From contig CAWGEV010000003.1 in NCBI GenBank assembly GCA_963821705.1, positions 1 through 64,000 of the forward strand: a DNA stretch of 64,000 nt, read 5' to 3'. The stretch is from DASUPK01 sp963821705 (GTDB lineage: Bacteria > Actinomycetota > Thermoleophilia > Solirubrobacterales > 70-9). The notes beneath the pieces are model-generated. The model made no database searches and was not told where the DNA came from. It saw only the letters and a list, made by a program, of their open reading frames with translations. Made by a program: the position numbers and the translations under genes. This document shows positions 44,520-54,144 of this stretch, in pieces. Position 1 is the first letter of the stretch. The number at the start of each line of letters is the position of its first letter.

Positions 44520-45388
44520 ATGACGTCCGCGAAGTAGTTCTCGGAGCGCTTGAAGTAGAAGAGCGCGACCAGCAGGATCGCCGTCGCGCTGGCGACCGAG
44601 ATCAGGATGTTGATGGTCCCCGGGTAGGGGGCATCCAGGAGCGCCCAGCGCAATCCATCGAAGGCGGACGCCAGCGGATTGAGCGAATAGAGGTAGAACC
44701 AGGCCTTCCCCGCCTGGTCGCCCACCTGGGTGCCGCTGTAGAGAACGGGCGAGACGAAGAAGAGGATCTGCACCAGCATTGGCACGACCAGCTGAACGTC
44801 CCGGTACTTGACGTTGATCGCCGCGAACAGCGTCCCGATCCCGAATGCGGTGACGACTGCGAGAAGGAGAAAGGCGGGCACGAGGTAGACGGTCGAGGCG
44901 ATCCCGACGCCGGAGATGATGGTTATGACCAGCATCAGCACGAGAGCGATGCCGAGATCGACGAGCAGGCTGAGCGCCTTGGCGATCGGCAGTGCCAGGC
45001 GCGGGAAATAGACCTTGGAGATCAGGTTGGCGTCCAGCACCAGACTGGCCGATCCCGCCTGAATCGCCTGCGCCACGAACAGCCACGGGACGATCCCGGT
45101 GACCACGAAGACCAGATACGGGAGGCCCTCCGGAGGCTTGAGCTTCGCCACGACCCCAAAGAACAACGCGAAGACCAACGCGAAGACCAGCGGCTGAAGC
45201 ACCGCCCAGCTCACCCCGAAGAAGCTCTGCTTGTAGCGGACCTGGAGCTCGCGCTTGGTGAGGAAGTAGATGAGCTCGCGGTGGTGCCAGAGCTCGCCCA
45301 GCTTGAGCGCGCTCCAGCGACCCGGAGGGCTGATCAGCAGCTCCGGGTATTCGGCGGTCTGTGTCTCGGCGGTCGCCATGGCGCTCAC
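44516..45388 (-). CDS. wzm: Wzm-type polysaccharide ABC transporter permease
   Basis: 290 residues. A long N-terminal part with HHRELIYFLTKRELQVRYKQS, the usual coupling-helix region, then six hydrophobic spans (VFALFFGVVAKL, VTGIVPWLFVAQAIQAG, VLMLVITIISGVGIAS, AFLLLAVVTAFGIGTLFAA, VQILFFVSPVLYSG, and ILISVASATAILLVALFYF). It pairs with the overlapping ATPase gene and begins a Wzm-Wzt-FkbM-FkbM operon. Export of a pre-assembled glycan is expected. Confidence 0.92.
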
Positions 45389-45422
45389 GCCACAGGCTAG
45401 CCACAGCTAAAAAACCGGGTTG

Positions 45423-46720
45423 ATGAGCCGATTGCGGGTCTGCATAGACGCACGGATGGAGACCGGCGTCCTCGGCGGGGTCGAGCAGGTCGTGCATCGG
45501 CCTCGCGGACGCGCCTCTCAGGGCTCGAGGACGGGCCGGAGGAGTATCTGTTTCTGACCACGCCCGGGAAGGACGAGTGGCTTCGGCCGTACCTGCGCGG
45601 CCCGTGTCGGGCGATGCCGGTCGGAGAGCCTCCACGCCGGGCGCTCCGCCGCTACAAGCTCAGGGACCTTCTCTCGCAGCGGTCTGCCCTTCATTCGCCC
45701 GCCCCTGCTTCTGCCGTCGGGGCCGAGAGGACGTGATGGTTTCGGACGGGACGGTCGAGTGGGCCGACGTGGACGTCGTCCATTTCCCCTGCCAGATGGC
45801 GTTTCTCACTCGGATCCCGTCGATCTACCACCCCCACGACCTCCAGCACCTCCACCTGCCGGAGCTCTTCACGGCACGGGACATCGAGTTGCGGGAGGCG
45901 TGGTACCGCGCCTTCTGCGACCAGGCGGAGCTGGTCGTGATGATGACCACGTGGGGCCGGCGCGACCTGCTCGCGCACTACGACCTGCCGCCAGAGAAGG
46001 TCGCGGTCGTCCCCTGGGGCCCGGTGACGGATGCCTATCCGGACCCGACCGGGGCTGACCTCGCGGCGACGCGGAGAATCGCTGGAGCTGCCCGAGCGGT
46101 TCCTCTTCTATCCCGGCCAGACCTGGCCGCACAAGAACCACGACGGACTGCTCGAGGCGCTGGCGCTGATCCGCGAACGGCACGGCGAGACCCCGCCGCT
46201 GGTCTGCTCGGGGCACCGCAACGAGTTGCAACCGAGCGTCGAGGGGCGGGCGAAGGAGCTCGGCCTCCAGGACTCCGTCAGGTTCGTCGGCTTCGTCGAG
46301 CCACTTCGGCTTCGCTGCCTCTATCAGCTGGCCCCGCGGTCCTCTTCCCCAGCCGATTCGAGGGCTGGGGGATGCCGGTCACCGAGGCCTTCTCGCTGGG
46401 CGTGCCGGTCGCCTGCTCGAACGGCGACATCCCTGCCGGAGGTGGCGGGCGACGCGGCGCTTCTCTTCGACCCGCAGGACACCGGAGAGATCGCCGAGGC
46501 CGTCTGGCGCTGTGGACGGACGCCGGTTGCGCGCGGATCTGATCCGACCGTGGCAAGCGGCGCGCGGCCGAATTCAGCTTCGACCAGAGCGGCGAGGATC
46601 TTCCGCGCCCATTACCGGCGGATCGCTGGGCACCACTCTCGGACAGGGGATCGGGAGCTGATCGCAGGCCGGGCCGCAGAAACCGATCGGCGCATCGGCG
46701 TAAGATCGCCCGCCGCGTGA
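45423..46720 (+). pseudogene. GT4-family glycosyltransferase, many single-base indels
   Basis: ATG 45423 (MSRLRVCIDARMETGVLGG) to a TGA at 46718-46720 that overlaps the next GTG. Corrected, it parallels the intact gene at 52839: DARMETGVLGGVEQVV, VDVVHFPCQM, YHPHDLQHLHLPELF, PEKVAVVPWGPV, FLFYPGQTWPHKNHDGLLEA, LFPSRFEGWGMPVTEAFSLG and the ending ARIFRAHYRRIA. Frame shifts are visible near 45498, 45511, 45720, 46080, 46335, 46430, 46510, 46545 and 46590. The EGWGMPVTEA motif is the nucleotide-sugar site of GT4. Probably functional if the indels are errors. Confidence 0.75.
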
Positions 46721-47651
46721 CGCCGAAGCTCTCAGTCATCACGCCCTCCTTCAACCAGGGCGAGTACCTCGAGCGCACCATCACCTCGGTGCTCGACCAG
46801 GGCTACCCGAACCTCGAGTACGTGATCGTCGACGGCGGTTCGGATGACGGCAGCGTCGAGATCATCCGTCGCTACGAGGACCGGATCGACTGGTGGGTCT
46901 CGGAGCCCGACGAGGGCCAGACCGACGCGATCAACAAGGGCATCCGGGGGACGAGCGGCGAGATCGTCGCCTACATCAACAGCGACGACTACTTTCTGCC
47001 GGGCGCCTTCGATCGCGCCCTCGAGGTGTTCGAGGAGCAGCCGGACGCCAAGTACGTCGCGCGGCGCCGTGCTCGACCTCGACGATGACGGTCATCTGAC
47101 CGAGATGGGGATCTGGCGCCCAGAGCCGCCGGAGCCGCTACGAGCGATGGCCGCGCGGCCGGCAGTGGTGGGTGATCGCGCCGTTCTACCTGCCGCAGTC
47201 CTCGGTGTTCTGGCGCCGGGAGCTCTTCGAGCGGCACGGGCTCTTCGCGCGGGATCTCACGTACGTCTTCGACGGCGAGTTCATGTGCAGGATCGCGCTC
47301 GGCGGCGAGAAGCTGGCGCTGATCCCGGGGGAGGCGCTCTCGGTCCGCGGAGTCCACGAGGAGCAGAAGTCGGCCAACCCGCAGCTCTTCGCGGCCGAGA
47401 TCGCCACCTTCCCGAAGCGTCTTCCGCAAGCGCCTCACGCCGCTCGAGCGCGTGAAGCTCGGCTTGACGCTCTTTCTGCGGACGGCTCGGCTTCTATCGG
47501 GCCGCGGACGAGATCGCGGGACACCGGCGTTCGCGTCTGGATCCGGAACCACCTGGTCGGGCCGGTCCTCCGCTTCGGCGGGGACCTCCTGGAGCACGTC
47601 CCGGAACGGATCCGCCCGGCGATTCGCGGCAGGGACCGCCGCAGCTGGTGA
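46717..47651 (+). pseudogene. GT2-family glycosyltransferase, several frameshifts
   Basis: GTG 46717. The first 110 residues are in one frame: LSVITPSFNQGEYLERTI, VDGGSDDGSVEII, SEPDEGQTDAINKG, YINSDDYFLPGAF. Shifts near 47058, 47130 and 47155 follow; in the corrected frames the text is VLDLDDDGHLTEMGIW, then WWVIAPFYLPQSSVFWRRELF, FDGEFMCRIALGGE, then a further shift near 47420, and finally ENHLVGPVLRFGG-type ending PERIRPAIRGRDRRSW with stop at 47651. It is a paralogue of the intact gene at 56870. It overlaps both neighbours (GTGA). Confidence 0.75.
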
Positions 47652-48437
47652 GGAATCCGATGCCGAGCGAGCGAATGTCCACCGCCGAGGCGATTGAGCA
47701 CCTGCGCGCGGATCCGGCCCATGCAGATCTGATCCGGGACTCCTACCTCGGCGCGGATACTCGCGAGGCGAGCCGAGCGGTTCGAGCGCTCGGGCGAGTT
47801 CGCGGAGGTCAGGCGAGATCCTCGGCGAGGCGGCTGCAGGGCGCCGACGTTCTGGACCTCGGCGCGGGCACCGGGATCGGCTCGGATGCCCTCGCGCGCT
47901 CCGGGGCCGGCCGCGTCTACGCGCTGGAGCCGGACCCCTCCCCGGTGGTGGGCCGCGGCGCGATCAAGCGGCTCGGGGTCCCTGAGAGTGGAGATGCTCG
48001 ATGGGATCGGCGAGGAGATCCCCCTGCCCGACGCGAGCGTCGACGTCGTCTACTCGCGGCAGGTCCTCCACCACGTCCCCGATCTGCCCGCGCTCGCCCG
48101 GGAGTTACGGCGGGTCCTCCGTCCCGGCGGCGTCGTACCTCGCCTGCCGCGAGCACTGTCGTGGAGAGCGAGGCGGACATGCAGGAGTTCCTCGCCAATC
48201 ACGCCGTTCACCAACTGGCGGGTGGCGAGGGCGCGTACAGCGCTGGACGCCTACCTGCGACTCGATGCGGGCGGGTGGCTTGCGGATCCGGAAGGTCTAA
48301 GCCCTCGTCGGCGGCATCGGGCGGGCGGCAACGCGTTCTCGCTCGCCGCGACGCCAGGGGGAGCTGGCCGCGTGGCGCCGAGAGAGGCATTGTCGCGAGG
48401 CAAGTTCCGCCAGCTCGCGGGGCGGACGGTCGGTTGA
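47648..48437 (+). pseudogene. SAM-dependent methyltransferase, several frameshifts
   Basis: GTG 47648 overlaps the GT2 stop. In pieces it reads MSTAEAIEHLRADPAHADL, then ADVLDLGAGTGIGSDALA (SAM loop), VYALEPDPSPV, EEIPLPDASVDVVYSRQVLHHVPD and LARELRRVLRPGG, a clear class I methyltransferase. Indels lie near 47770, 47815, 47990, 48135 and further on. The end is uncertain; one frame stops at 48437. Last gene of a three-gene plus-strand operon with the GT4 and GT2 upstream; likely modifies a sugar of the glycan. Confidence 0.65.
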
Positions 48438-48555
48438 CGCTACGTCCGGGCACCGCGAGCAGCTGGCAGCGATCCGCGAGATGCCGGTGATCGACGTGCG
48501 GCAGCGGGCACGAGACGACCGTCGGGGAGGCGGTCGTGCGCTGGCCGAGCGGAAG

Positions 48556-49465
48556 CTAGCCGCCGCAGCCCCAAAGGAGAGGCGCGGCGGTGTGGGCGTC
48601 CGCTCGCTCGTCGCGCTCGACCGAGTCCGGCTGGCCGAGGGGACGGGAATCCCTCGGGCCGCCAATCTCGCCGGAGGGTTCGCAGCGTCGCTCGTGTGGT
48701 GTGCGCCCTCCCCGAATCCGAGGTTGGAGATCAGGTTCGTCCGGGGCATCGCACTGAGTCCGCCGTGCCGCAGACAGGCGTACGACCACTGGTAGTCCCA
48801 GGTGTCGATCTCACCGCGCGCCACCTCGTCCCAGGTGCGGCTCCAGAACTCGCGCTCGCCGGGATCGGCGAAGACGTCGAGCACGGATCGGTCGCCCTCC
48901 CGCCATCGCGTCAGCCCGAAGTCGTACCTATCCCACGCGCGGCGCCAGCAGGCCCACCCCCAGACGTGCGGGTAGCGGGAGAAGTAGTAGCTCGAGCGTC
49001 GGCGCAGCCGGCTCAGCGGTCGGGACCAAGCCGGCCGGAGCGACCGACGCCCTCGAAGTTGTCGCCGCTGATGTGCATGACGCGGTCGTCGGAGCGATAG
49101 CGATCGAGGAGCTCCTCGCTGAATCTGAAGAAGGACGGGTCGGGCAGGCAGTCGTCCTCCAGGACGATCGCCTCCTCGACGCTGTCGAAGACCCAGTCGA
49201 GCCCGCTCGAGACGCGCCGCCCGCAGCCGAGGTTGACCTCCGAGCAATCGGTCGAGACCTCGCACGCCCAGTCGACCGCCGCCACCACGTCGCGGGCCTC
49301 CCGGACCCGGCGGTCCTCGTCCGGAATCCCTGGGCGCGGGCCGTCGGCCACGATCAACAGCCGGGGCGGCCGCGCCTCCCGAACGCGCTCGAAGACGCGC
49401 GCGGTCGTCTCCGGCCGGTTGAAGATGAGCAGCGCGACCGGTGTCCGGAGCTCCCAGCCTGGCAT
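48556..49465 (-). pseudogene. HlpA-like/GT-A-type glycosyltransferase, two frameshifts
   Basis: ATG 49465, 3 bases after the methyltransferase stop at 49469. Begins TPVALLIFNRPETTARVFE, then LLIVADGPRPG, VNLGCGRRVSSGLDWVF, EEAIVLEDDCLPDPSFF (metal site), a shift near 49020, then YYFSRYPHVWGWACWRRAW, RTWDEVARGEIDTWDYQW, MPRTNLISNLGFGEGAHHT, a second shift near 48645 and PDSVERDERADAH, stop at 48556. This is the family often called hemolytic/HlpA-like, a GT-A sugar transferase. End of a five-gene minus-strand operon starting at 54062. Confidence 0.75.
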
Positions 49466-49468
49466 CGG

Positions 49469-50197
49469 TCAGTGGTAGAGGGGCTTCACCAGGAGCAGGT
49501 GGGCGCTCGTCCAGACGGCCTCGCCGTCTCGCGACTCGAGCTTGGAGTCCGCCGGCGCGGTGACCAGCGGGTCGGAGATCGCCCAGGAGAGCTCGTCCGG
49601 CAGGAAGACTGAGCGGAGCGCCGCCTCGTCGAGACGGAGAGGACCTTCCGGGGCGTCCGGCCCCTCGATCCGGAGGCCGACCGTGATGCCGGCGACCCCG
49701 CCGGGCTTGACGACGCGATGAATCTCGCGGGCCACGTTCCTCGCCTCCTCGACGCTCCCAAGCGTCTCGAAGGCGGCGGGGCAGATCGCGGCGTCCATGC
49801 TGCCGCCCTCGTAGCGAAGCTCGGTGGGCGGCATCTCCTGGACAACGATGCGACGCGGGTTCCAGGCCGGCTCACCCGCGGTCACGGGCTGGGTCGCGAA
49901 GACCCTCTTGGTCTTGAGCGACAGCCACCGCACGGCCTCCTCGCAGCCTGGCCCGACGGCTAGGACTTCGGTCTCCTCGCCGAGCACCCCCCACTCAGCC
50001 AGGGCACGCAGCGACATCGCGGTTCCCCAGCGCCGGCGAAGCTCGGCGGCGTCCGCCGAACCGCGGCGGCGCAGGAGCCCCCCGTGCCGAAGGGCGCCCG
50101 GCCCGAAGACCTCTCCCGCCATCGCCTTCACCCCGCGCTCCCCGAGGGCCGACTCGTCGCAGACCCGGCAGTGGCGCAGCTCGGCCCCGCCGGTCAC
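49469..50197 (-). CDS. Class I SAM-dependent methyltransferase-like protein
   Basis: 242 residues. A CxxC (HCRVCDES) near the N-terminus, a degenerate SAM loop (VLAVGPGCEEAVRWL), FATQPVT, then the more typical DAAICPAAFETLGSVEEA and EIHRVVKPGGVAGITV, as in class I methyltransferases of glycan loci. The substrate is unknown. The GTG overlaps the stop of the double glycosyltransferase gene upstream (GTGA). No frame problem. Confidence 0.75.
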   Translation of the reverse strand: MTGGAELRHCRVCDESALGERGVKAMAGEVFGPGALRHGGLLRRRGSADAAELRRRWGTAMSLRALAEWGVLGEETEVLAVGPGCEEAVRWLSLKTKRVFATQPVTAGEPAWNPRRIVVQEMPPTELRYEGGSMDAAICPAAFETLGSVEEARNVAREIHRVVKPGGVAGITVGLRIEGPDAPEGPLRLDEAALRSVFLPDELSWAISDPLVTAPADSKLESRDGEAVWTSAHLLLVKPLYH

Positions 50198-52473
50198 AGC
50201 GAGAGCAGCTCCGCGTAGCGCTCCGCCACGCGGCTGAAGGAGTTCTCCGACGCGAAGCGCTCCTGGGCCGTGCGGACGGAGCGCCGCAGCTCCTCGCTCG
50301 TCAGGGCCTCACGCATCCTCGCCGCGAGGGTCTCCGCGTCGGCGTCGGGAGCCACCTTCAACACGACCGGCTCGGGCAGCTCTCCCTGCCAGCCGGTCTC
50401 GGAGACGATCGTCGGCACACCCGCCGCGATCAGCTCGGCCACCTCCGATGACGCCCGGCCGCCCTCCGGGTCGGACTGCAGCCTGATCGCGAGGTCCGCC
50501 CGGGCACCTGCCTGGCCGATGGGGCCGTCGACCGTCTCCAGGCGGGAACTCGGATGCGCGTCGGCGATTCGCCGGAGCGCGGCGCGCAGCGCCGGCGAGC
50601 TCGATCCCGAGCCGGTGGCGACGATCAGGGGGGCACCTGCCGCTCGCACGTCGCGAGCCGGCTCGAAGTCGGGGACCGCGAAGGGGACGACCTCGGTCGG
50701 CGCCGCGGCGGCCGGCCGGTCGAGGCGCAGGAGGTCGGCCTGGTGCCGGGAGTGGACGAGCACGCGCTCCGCGTTGGTCTGGACCTCCCCGGTGAGAGGA
50801 AACCTCTCCCCGGCCGTCTCGTCGTAGGGCAGGAGCTTCAGCTCATCGACGGAATAGCGGTCGCCGTAGATCTGGGCCAGCTTGATCTCGAGCCAGAAGG
50901 GGTTCCAGAAGTTGCGGATCCGCCCCATCTCGCGATAGAGGTCGAAGAGCTGGACGTCGTGGCAGAGGGCGACGCCGGGTGCCCACATCATCGCCTCGAG
51001 CGCGTGCAGGTGCGACGCGGAGTTCCCCAGCACGAACAGGCAGCTGTCGTAGCGGCGGAGCTCGCGCATCCAGCGGAACTCGCTCACGGTGCGCAGCGCC
51101 GCCTTCCCCTCGAGCGAGCGGTCATAGGGCCGCCCGTTCTCCTTGGCCGGGACGATGATCTCCAGCTCGGCGTGCTCCGCCAGCTCCTCGGCCAGGCGGC
51201 GGCTGTGGCCGGCCTCGTTCGAGTCCAGCTCGGGCCACGGGGTGACGAGCGCGAGGCGCTTGCGCTCCTCCTTGCCGGCGCGGCGGGCGGGACCGGGCGA
51301 AAGGGGCTGGGCGAGGGCCTTCTCGTAGGCCGGCAGGGTCAGCTCGGCGACCCGCTCCCACGTGTAGATCTCCACCCGCCTGCGGGACCGCTCGCGCAGC
51401 CTTTCCAGCTCGCCGGGGGTCTCGAGCGCCTCGCGGATGCCCCGCGCGATGTCCGCCGGGTCGGCCGGGTCGAAGGTGGCCTCGAGGTCGCCGAGAAGCT
51501 CGGGGATCGAGGTCGTGTTGCTCGTTGCCACCGGGGCGCCGCAGGACATCGCCTCGAGGACCGGGAGGCCGGCCCCCTCGTAGAGGGAGGGGAAGACGAA
51601 GAGCTCGCAGCGCCGGTACAGGGCGGCGAGCTGCTCGTCGGTGACGTATCCGGTGAAGACCAGGTCGCGCGGGCGGATTCCGAGGGGCTGAGCGCCCACC
51701 CGCAGCTCGAACTTGCGCATGGGCCCGACCCGGAACGCGATCACGAGCTGGTGGGCGTCTCGCAGAGACTGCGGGAGCTGCGCGTACGCGCGCATCGCGC
51801 CGTCGAGGTTCTTCCGGTGGTCGTCGCCGCCGACGTAGAGCAGGAAGCCGGGCCGGATCTGGGGCAGGCTCTCCCGCAGGATCCGGTCGGCCTCCTCCTT
51901 CGAGGAGACCAGCGAGGAGTGCTGGTTGGACGCGCCCGAGTGGATCACGGTGATCCGCTCCTCGGGAATGCCCAGATGCTCGACCGCGTCGCTCGCGGTG
52001 TGCTCGGAGTTGGCGACGATGTGATGGGCGGCCCGGATCAGGCCGAGGCGGGCCATCCAGGAGAGTCCGTTGGCTCCCCACTCCCCGATGTACTCGTCGT
52101 ACATGATCAGCGGGATCAGGTCGTGCAGGGTGACGACGAGGTGGGAGCCGCCCTCGCGGATCCAGACCGGCCAGATGTCGTCGAAGTCGAGCGATGCCTC
52201 GAACGGCGACATCACGTGGTAGATCTCGGGCACCGGCCGGTCGGGGCCGCGCGTGCGCCGGTGGTAGGCGAAGAGCCCGGAGCCGACCAGCGACTCGAGC
52301 GAGGGAGGCGGGGGGGTCCGGGAGTCGAGACCGATCGAGCCGATCGCCTCGGGGGCGAGCTTCACCAGCGCCCGGGTGTGCTCGGCGATGAACCGGGCGA
52401 TACCCCGCTCGGCGTGCTGGGCGCTCTGGGCGCCACGGACGTCGAGCCAGACGGAGCCTGGCGGAATGCCCAT
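50194..52473 (-). CDS. Two-domain GT4 glycosyltransferase
   Basis: 759 residues from ATG 52473. The first about 400 are a complete GT4 enzyme: VWLDVRGAQ, HLVVTLHDLIPL, VANSEHTASDA, FLLYVGGDDHRKN, and FVFPSLYEGAGLPVLEAMSCG. After a linker (GPARRAGKEERKR) a second, more diverged domain follows (LALVTPWPELDSNEAGHS, LFVLGNSASHLH, PLIVATGSGSSSPAL, EVAELIAAGVPTIVSETGW). Such fused transferases, as in WbdB/MtfB-type systems, may add two sugars in turn. It lies in the minus-strand operon next to a small coiled-coil gene. Confidence 0.85.
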   Translation of the reverse strand: MGIPPGSVWLDVRGAQSAQHAERGIARFIAEHTRALVKLAPEAIGSIGLDSRTPPPPSLESLVGSGLFAYHRRTRGPDRPVPEIYHVMSPFEASLDFDDIWPVWIREGGSHLVVTLHDLIPLIMYDEYIGEWGANGLSWMARLGLIRAAHHIVANSEHTASDAVEHLGIPEERITVIHSGASNQHSSLVSSKEEADRILRESLPQIRPGFLLYVGGDDHRKNLDGAMRAYAQLPQSLRDAHQLVIAFRVGPMRKFELRVGAQPLGIRPRDLVFTGYVTDEQLAALYRRCELFVFPSLYEGAGLPVLEAMSCGAPVATSNTTSIPELLGDLEATFDPADPADIARGIREALETPGELERLRERSRRRVEIYTWERVAELTLPAYEKALAQPLSPGPARRAGKEERKRLALVTPWPELDSNEAGHSRRLAEELAEHAELEIIVPAKENGRPYDRSLEGKAALRTVSEFRWMRELRRYDSCLFVLGNSASHLHALEAMMWAPGVALCHDVQLFDLYREMGRIRNFWNPFWLEIKLAQIYGDRYSVDELKLLPYDETAGERFPLTGEVQTNAERVLVHSRHQADLLRLDRPAAAAPTEVVPFAVPDFEPARDVRAAGAPLIVATGSGSSSPALRAALRRIADAHPSSRLETVDGPIGQAGARADLAIRLQSDPEGGRASSEVAELIAAGVPTIVSETGWQGELPEPVVLKVAPDADAETLAARMREALTSEELRRSVRTAQERFASENSFSRVAERYAELLSL

Positions 52474-52474
52474 C

Positions 52475-52813
52475 TCAGTCAGAGCGCTGAGCGGACGCGA
52501 CCTCGCTGGTGCGCCGCTCGGCTCCCGCGGGGGCGGAGCCGGAGGCTTCCAGCAGCTCGCGCAGCGCCGCGATGTCACCCTCGATCTTGGAGAGGCGCTC
52601 GTCGAGTGCCCTGAGCTCGGAGCCGAGATAGGCGATCGACTCGACGGACGCCGAGGCGAGGCGCTGCGTCTGCATGTCCATTTCGCCCAGCTGGTCGTGG
52701 ACCGTGAGCTGGAGGAGGATCCCGACGATCCGCCTCATCCTGGAGATGAAGTAGGAGATGACGCGCTTGAGCGACAGGCTGAAGCGCCTCACGGGTGTGG
52801 TCGGTTCAGTCAT
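52475..52813 (-). CDS. Small coiled-coil protein
   Basis: 112 residues. A basic-hydrophobic segment (FSLSLKRVISYFISRMRRIVGILLQLTV) is followed by a long heptad-like stretch (MDMQTQRLASASVESI, LRALDERLSKIEGDIAALRELLE). No signal peptide. Its position between two glycosyltransferases, 1 base from the next start, and the amphipathic-plus-coil form suggest a membrane-associated scaffold or length-control factor for the transferases; that is inference. No known family is recognised. Confidence 0.7.
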   Translation of the reverse strand: MTEPTTPVRRFSLSLKRVISYFISRMRRIVGILLQLTVHDQLGEMDMQTQRLASASVESIAYLGSELRALDERLSKIEGDIAALRELLEASGSAPAGAERRTSEVASAQRSD

Positions 52814-52838
52814 GGAGAGAGGAAGATCTGCCGCCTCC

Positions 52839-54062
52839 TCAGGCGAGGGGCGGACCTGCGAGAAGGATACGGTCTTCCTCCGAAAGGGGCTGCCGCCCGA
52901 CGCGCCTGTAATGGGCGCGAAGGAGCCTGGCGGTGCGGTCGAAATCGAAGAGCTTGCCGCGCTCCCGACCTCGCTGGGCGAGGTCGGCGCGGAGGCCCTC
53001 ATCGGTCCACAGGCGCCGCACCGCGTCGGCGATCTGCTCGGTGTCGTCAGGGTCGAAGAGGAGGCCGGCGTTGCCGACCAGGTCAGGCAGGCTGGTCGCA
53101 TTCGAGGAGGCGACCGGGACGCCGGCCGAGAACGCCTCGCAGATCGGGAGCCCCCAGCCCTCGAACCGGCTTGGGAACACCAGGGAGAGCGCCAGCTCGT
53201 AGAGGGCCCGCAGCTCCAGCGGGCTGACGAAGCCGGGGAACAGCGCCTGTTCCTCCAGGTCGAGCTCGGCGACCCGCCTCCGGATCTGGCGGAAATGGTT
53301 GTTCTGGCGCCCCGGGCAGACCAGCGACACCCGGATTCCGTCGTGGTCCCGGAGGAGCGCCAGGGCCTCGAGCAGCCGCTCGTGGTTCTTGTGCGGCCAG
53401 GTCTGCGCGGGGTAGAGGGCGAAGGCGCCGGGCAGGGCAAGCCGGTCACGGATCTCCCTCAGGTCGGACTCGCTCGGCTCCGGGTACTCCCAGAGCACGG
53501 AGCCCCAGGGAACCACGGCGACCTTCTCGGGCGGCAGCTCGTACCGCTCGACCAGGTCCCTCTTGCCCCAGGAGGTCATCGCGATGACCGTCTCTGCCCG
53601 CGCGGAATGGGTCCGGTAGACCGTCTCGCGCCGCCTCCACTCCCACTTGCTGAACAGCTCGGGGAGGTGCAGGTGGAGCAGATCGTGGGGCTGGTAGAGG
53701 CTGGGCACGCTCGTCGTGAACCCGTCCTGGATCGGCAGGTGGATCACGTCGACGCCCGCCCGCTCCACCGTTCCGTCGGACTTACGCACCCCGAATCTCG
53801 GGCCGACCAGCGGCAGCCGCTCGAGCACGGCTCGCCCCGCGGCTCGTGCCTGCCTCTGGAGCCGGGAGCGCCGCGGATGCAGCACCTCGCATGGCCCGCT
53901 CAGATGCGGCCGGATCCAGGCGTCCTGCTCTGGGTTGGCGAGGAAGAGGTATCGATCGTCGCCGTTCTCCAGCTTCGAGAGCCCGGCGGCGATCCCGATC
54001 AGCACCTGCTCCACGCCGCCGAACCGGCCGCCCCCTAGACGAGCATCTACGCAGACGCGCAT
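52839..54062 (-). CDS. GT4-family glycosyltransferase
   Basis: 407 residues, intact. MRVCVDARLGGGRFGGVEQV, YQPHDLLHLHLPELF, VIAMTSWGKRDLVE, PPEKVAVVPWGSV, LYPAQTWPHKNHERLLEAL, LVFPSRFEGWGLPICEAFSAG and a helical end LLRAHYRRVG. The E-x7-E region (EGWGLPICEAF) is the GT4 nucleotide-sugar site. It is a close paralogue of the broken gene at 45423. First gene of a five-gene operon on the minus strand. Confidence 0.9.
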   Translation of the reverse strand: MRVCVDARLGGGRFGGVEQVLIGIAAGLSKLENGDDRYLFLANPEQDAWIRPHLSGPCEVLHPRRSRLQRQARAAGRAVLERLPLVGPRFGVRKSDGTVERAGVDVIHLPIQDGFTTSVPSLYQPHDLLHLHLPELFSKWEWRRRETVYRTHSARAETVIAMTSWGKRDLVERYELPPEKVAVVPWGSVLWEYPEPSESDLREIRDRLALPGAFALYPAQTWPHKNHERLLEALALLRDHDGIRVSLVCPGRQNNHFRQIRRRVAELDLEEQALFPGFVSPLELRALYELALSLVFPSRFEGWGLPICEAFSAGVPVASSNATSLPDLVGNAGLLFDPDDTEQIADAVRRLWTDEGLRADLAQRGRERGKLFDFDRTARLLRAHYRRVGRQPLSEEDRILLAGPPLA

Positions 54063-54144
54063 GGGCGCGCGAGTCTACGAGGCCGGCGGTTAAGGACCGG
54101 CAACCTCCGCGCCGGCCTTCAGCCCCGCCGCTACGCTTCGGCAG

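Noticed and set aside
50554..52614. Long plus-strand frame opposite the double glycosyltransferase
   Set aside because: Antisense shadow; repetitive Val/Gly/Leu/Arg composition and no ribosome site.
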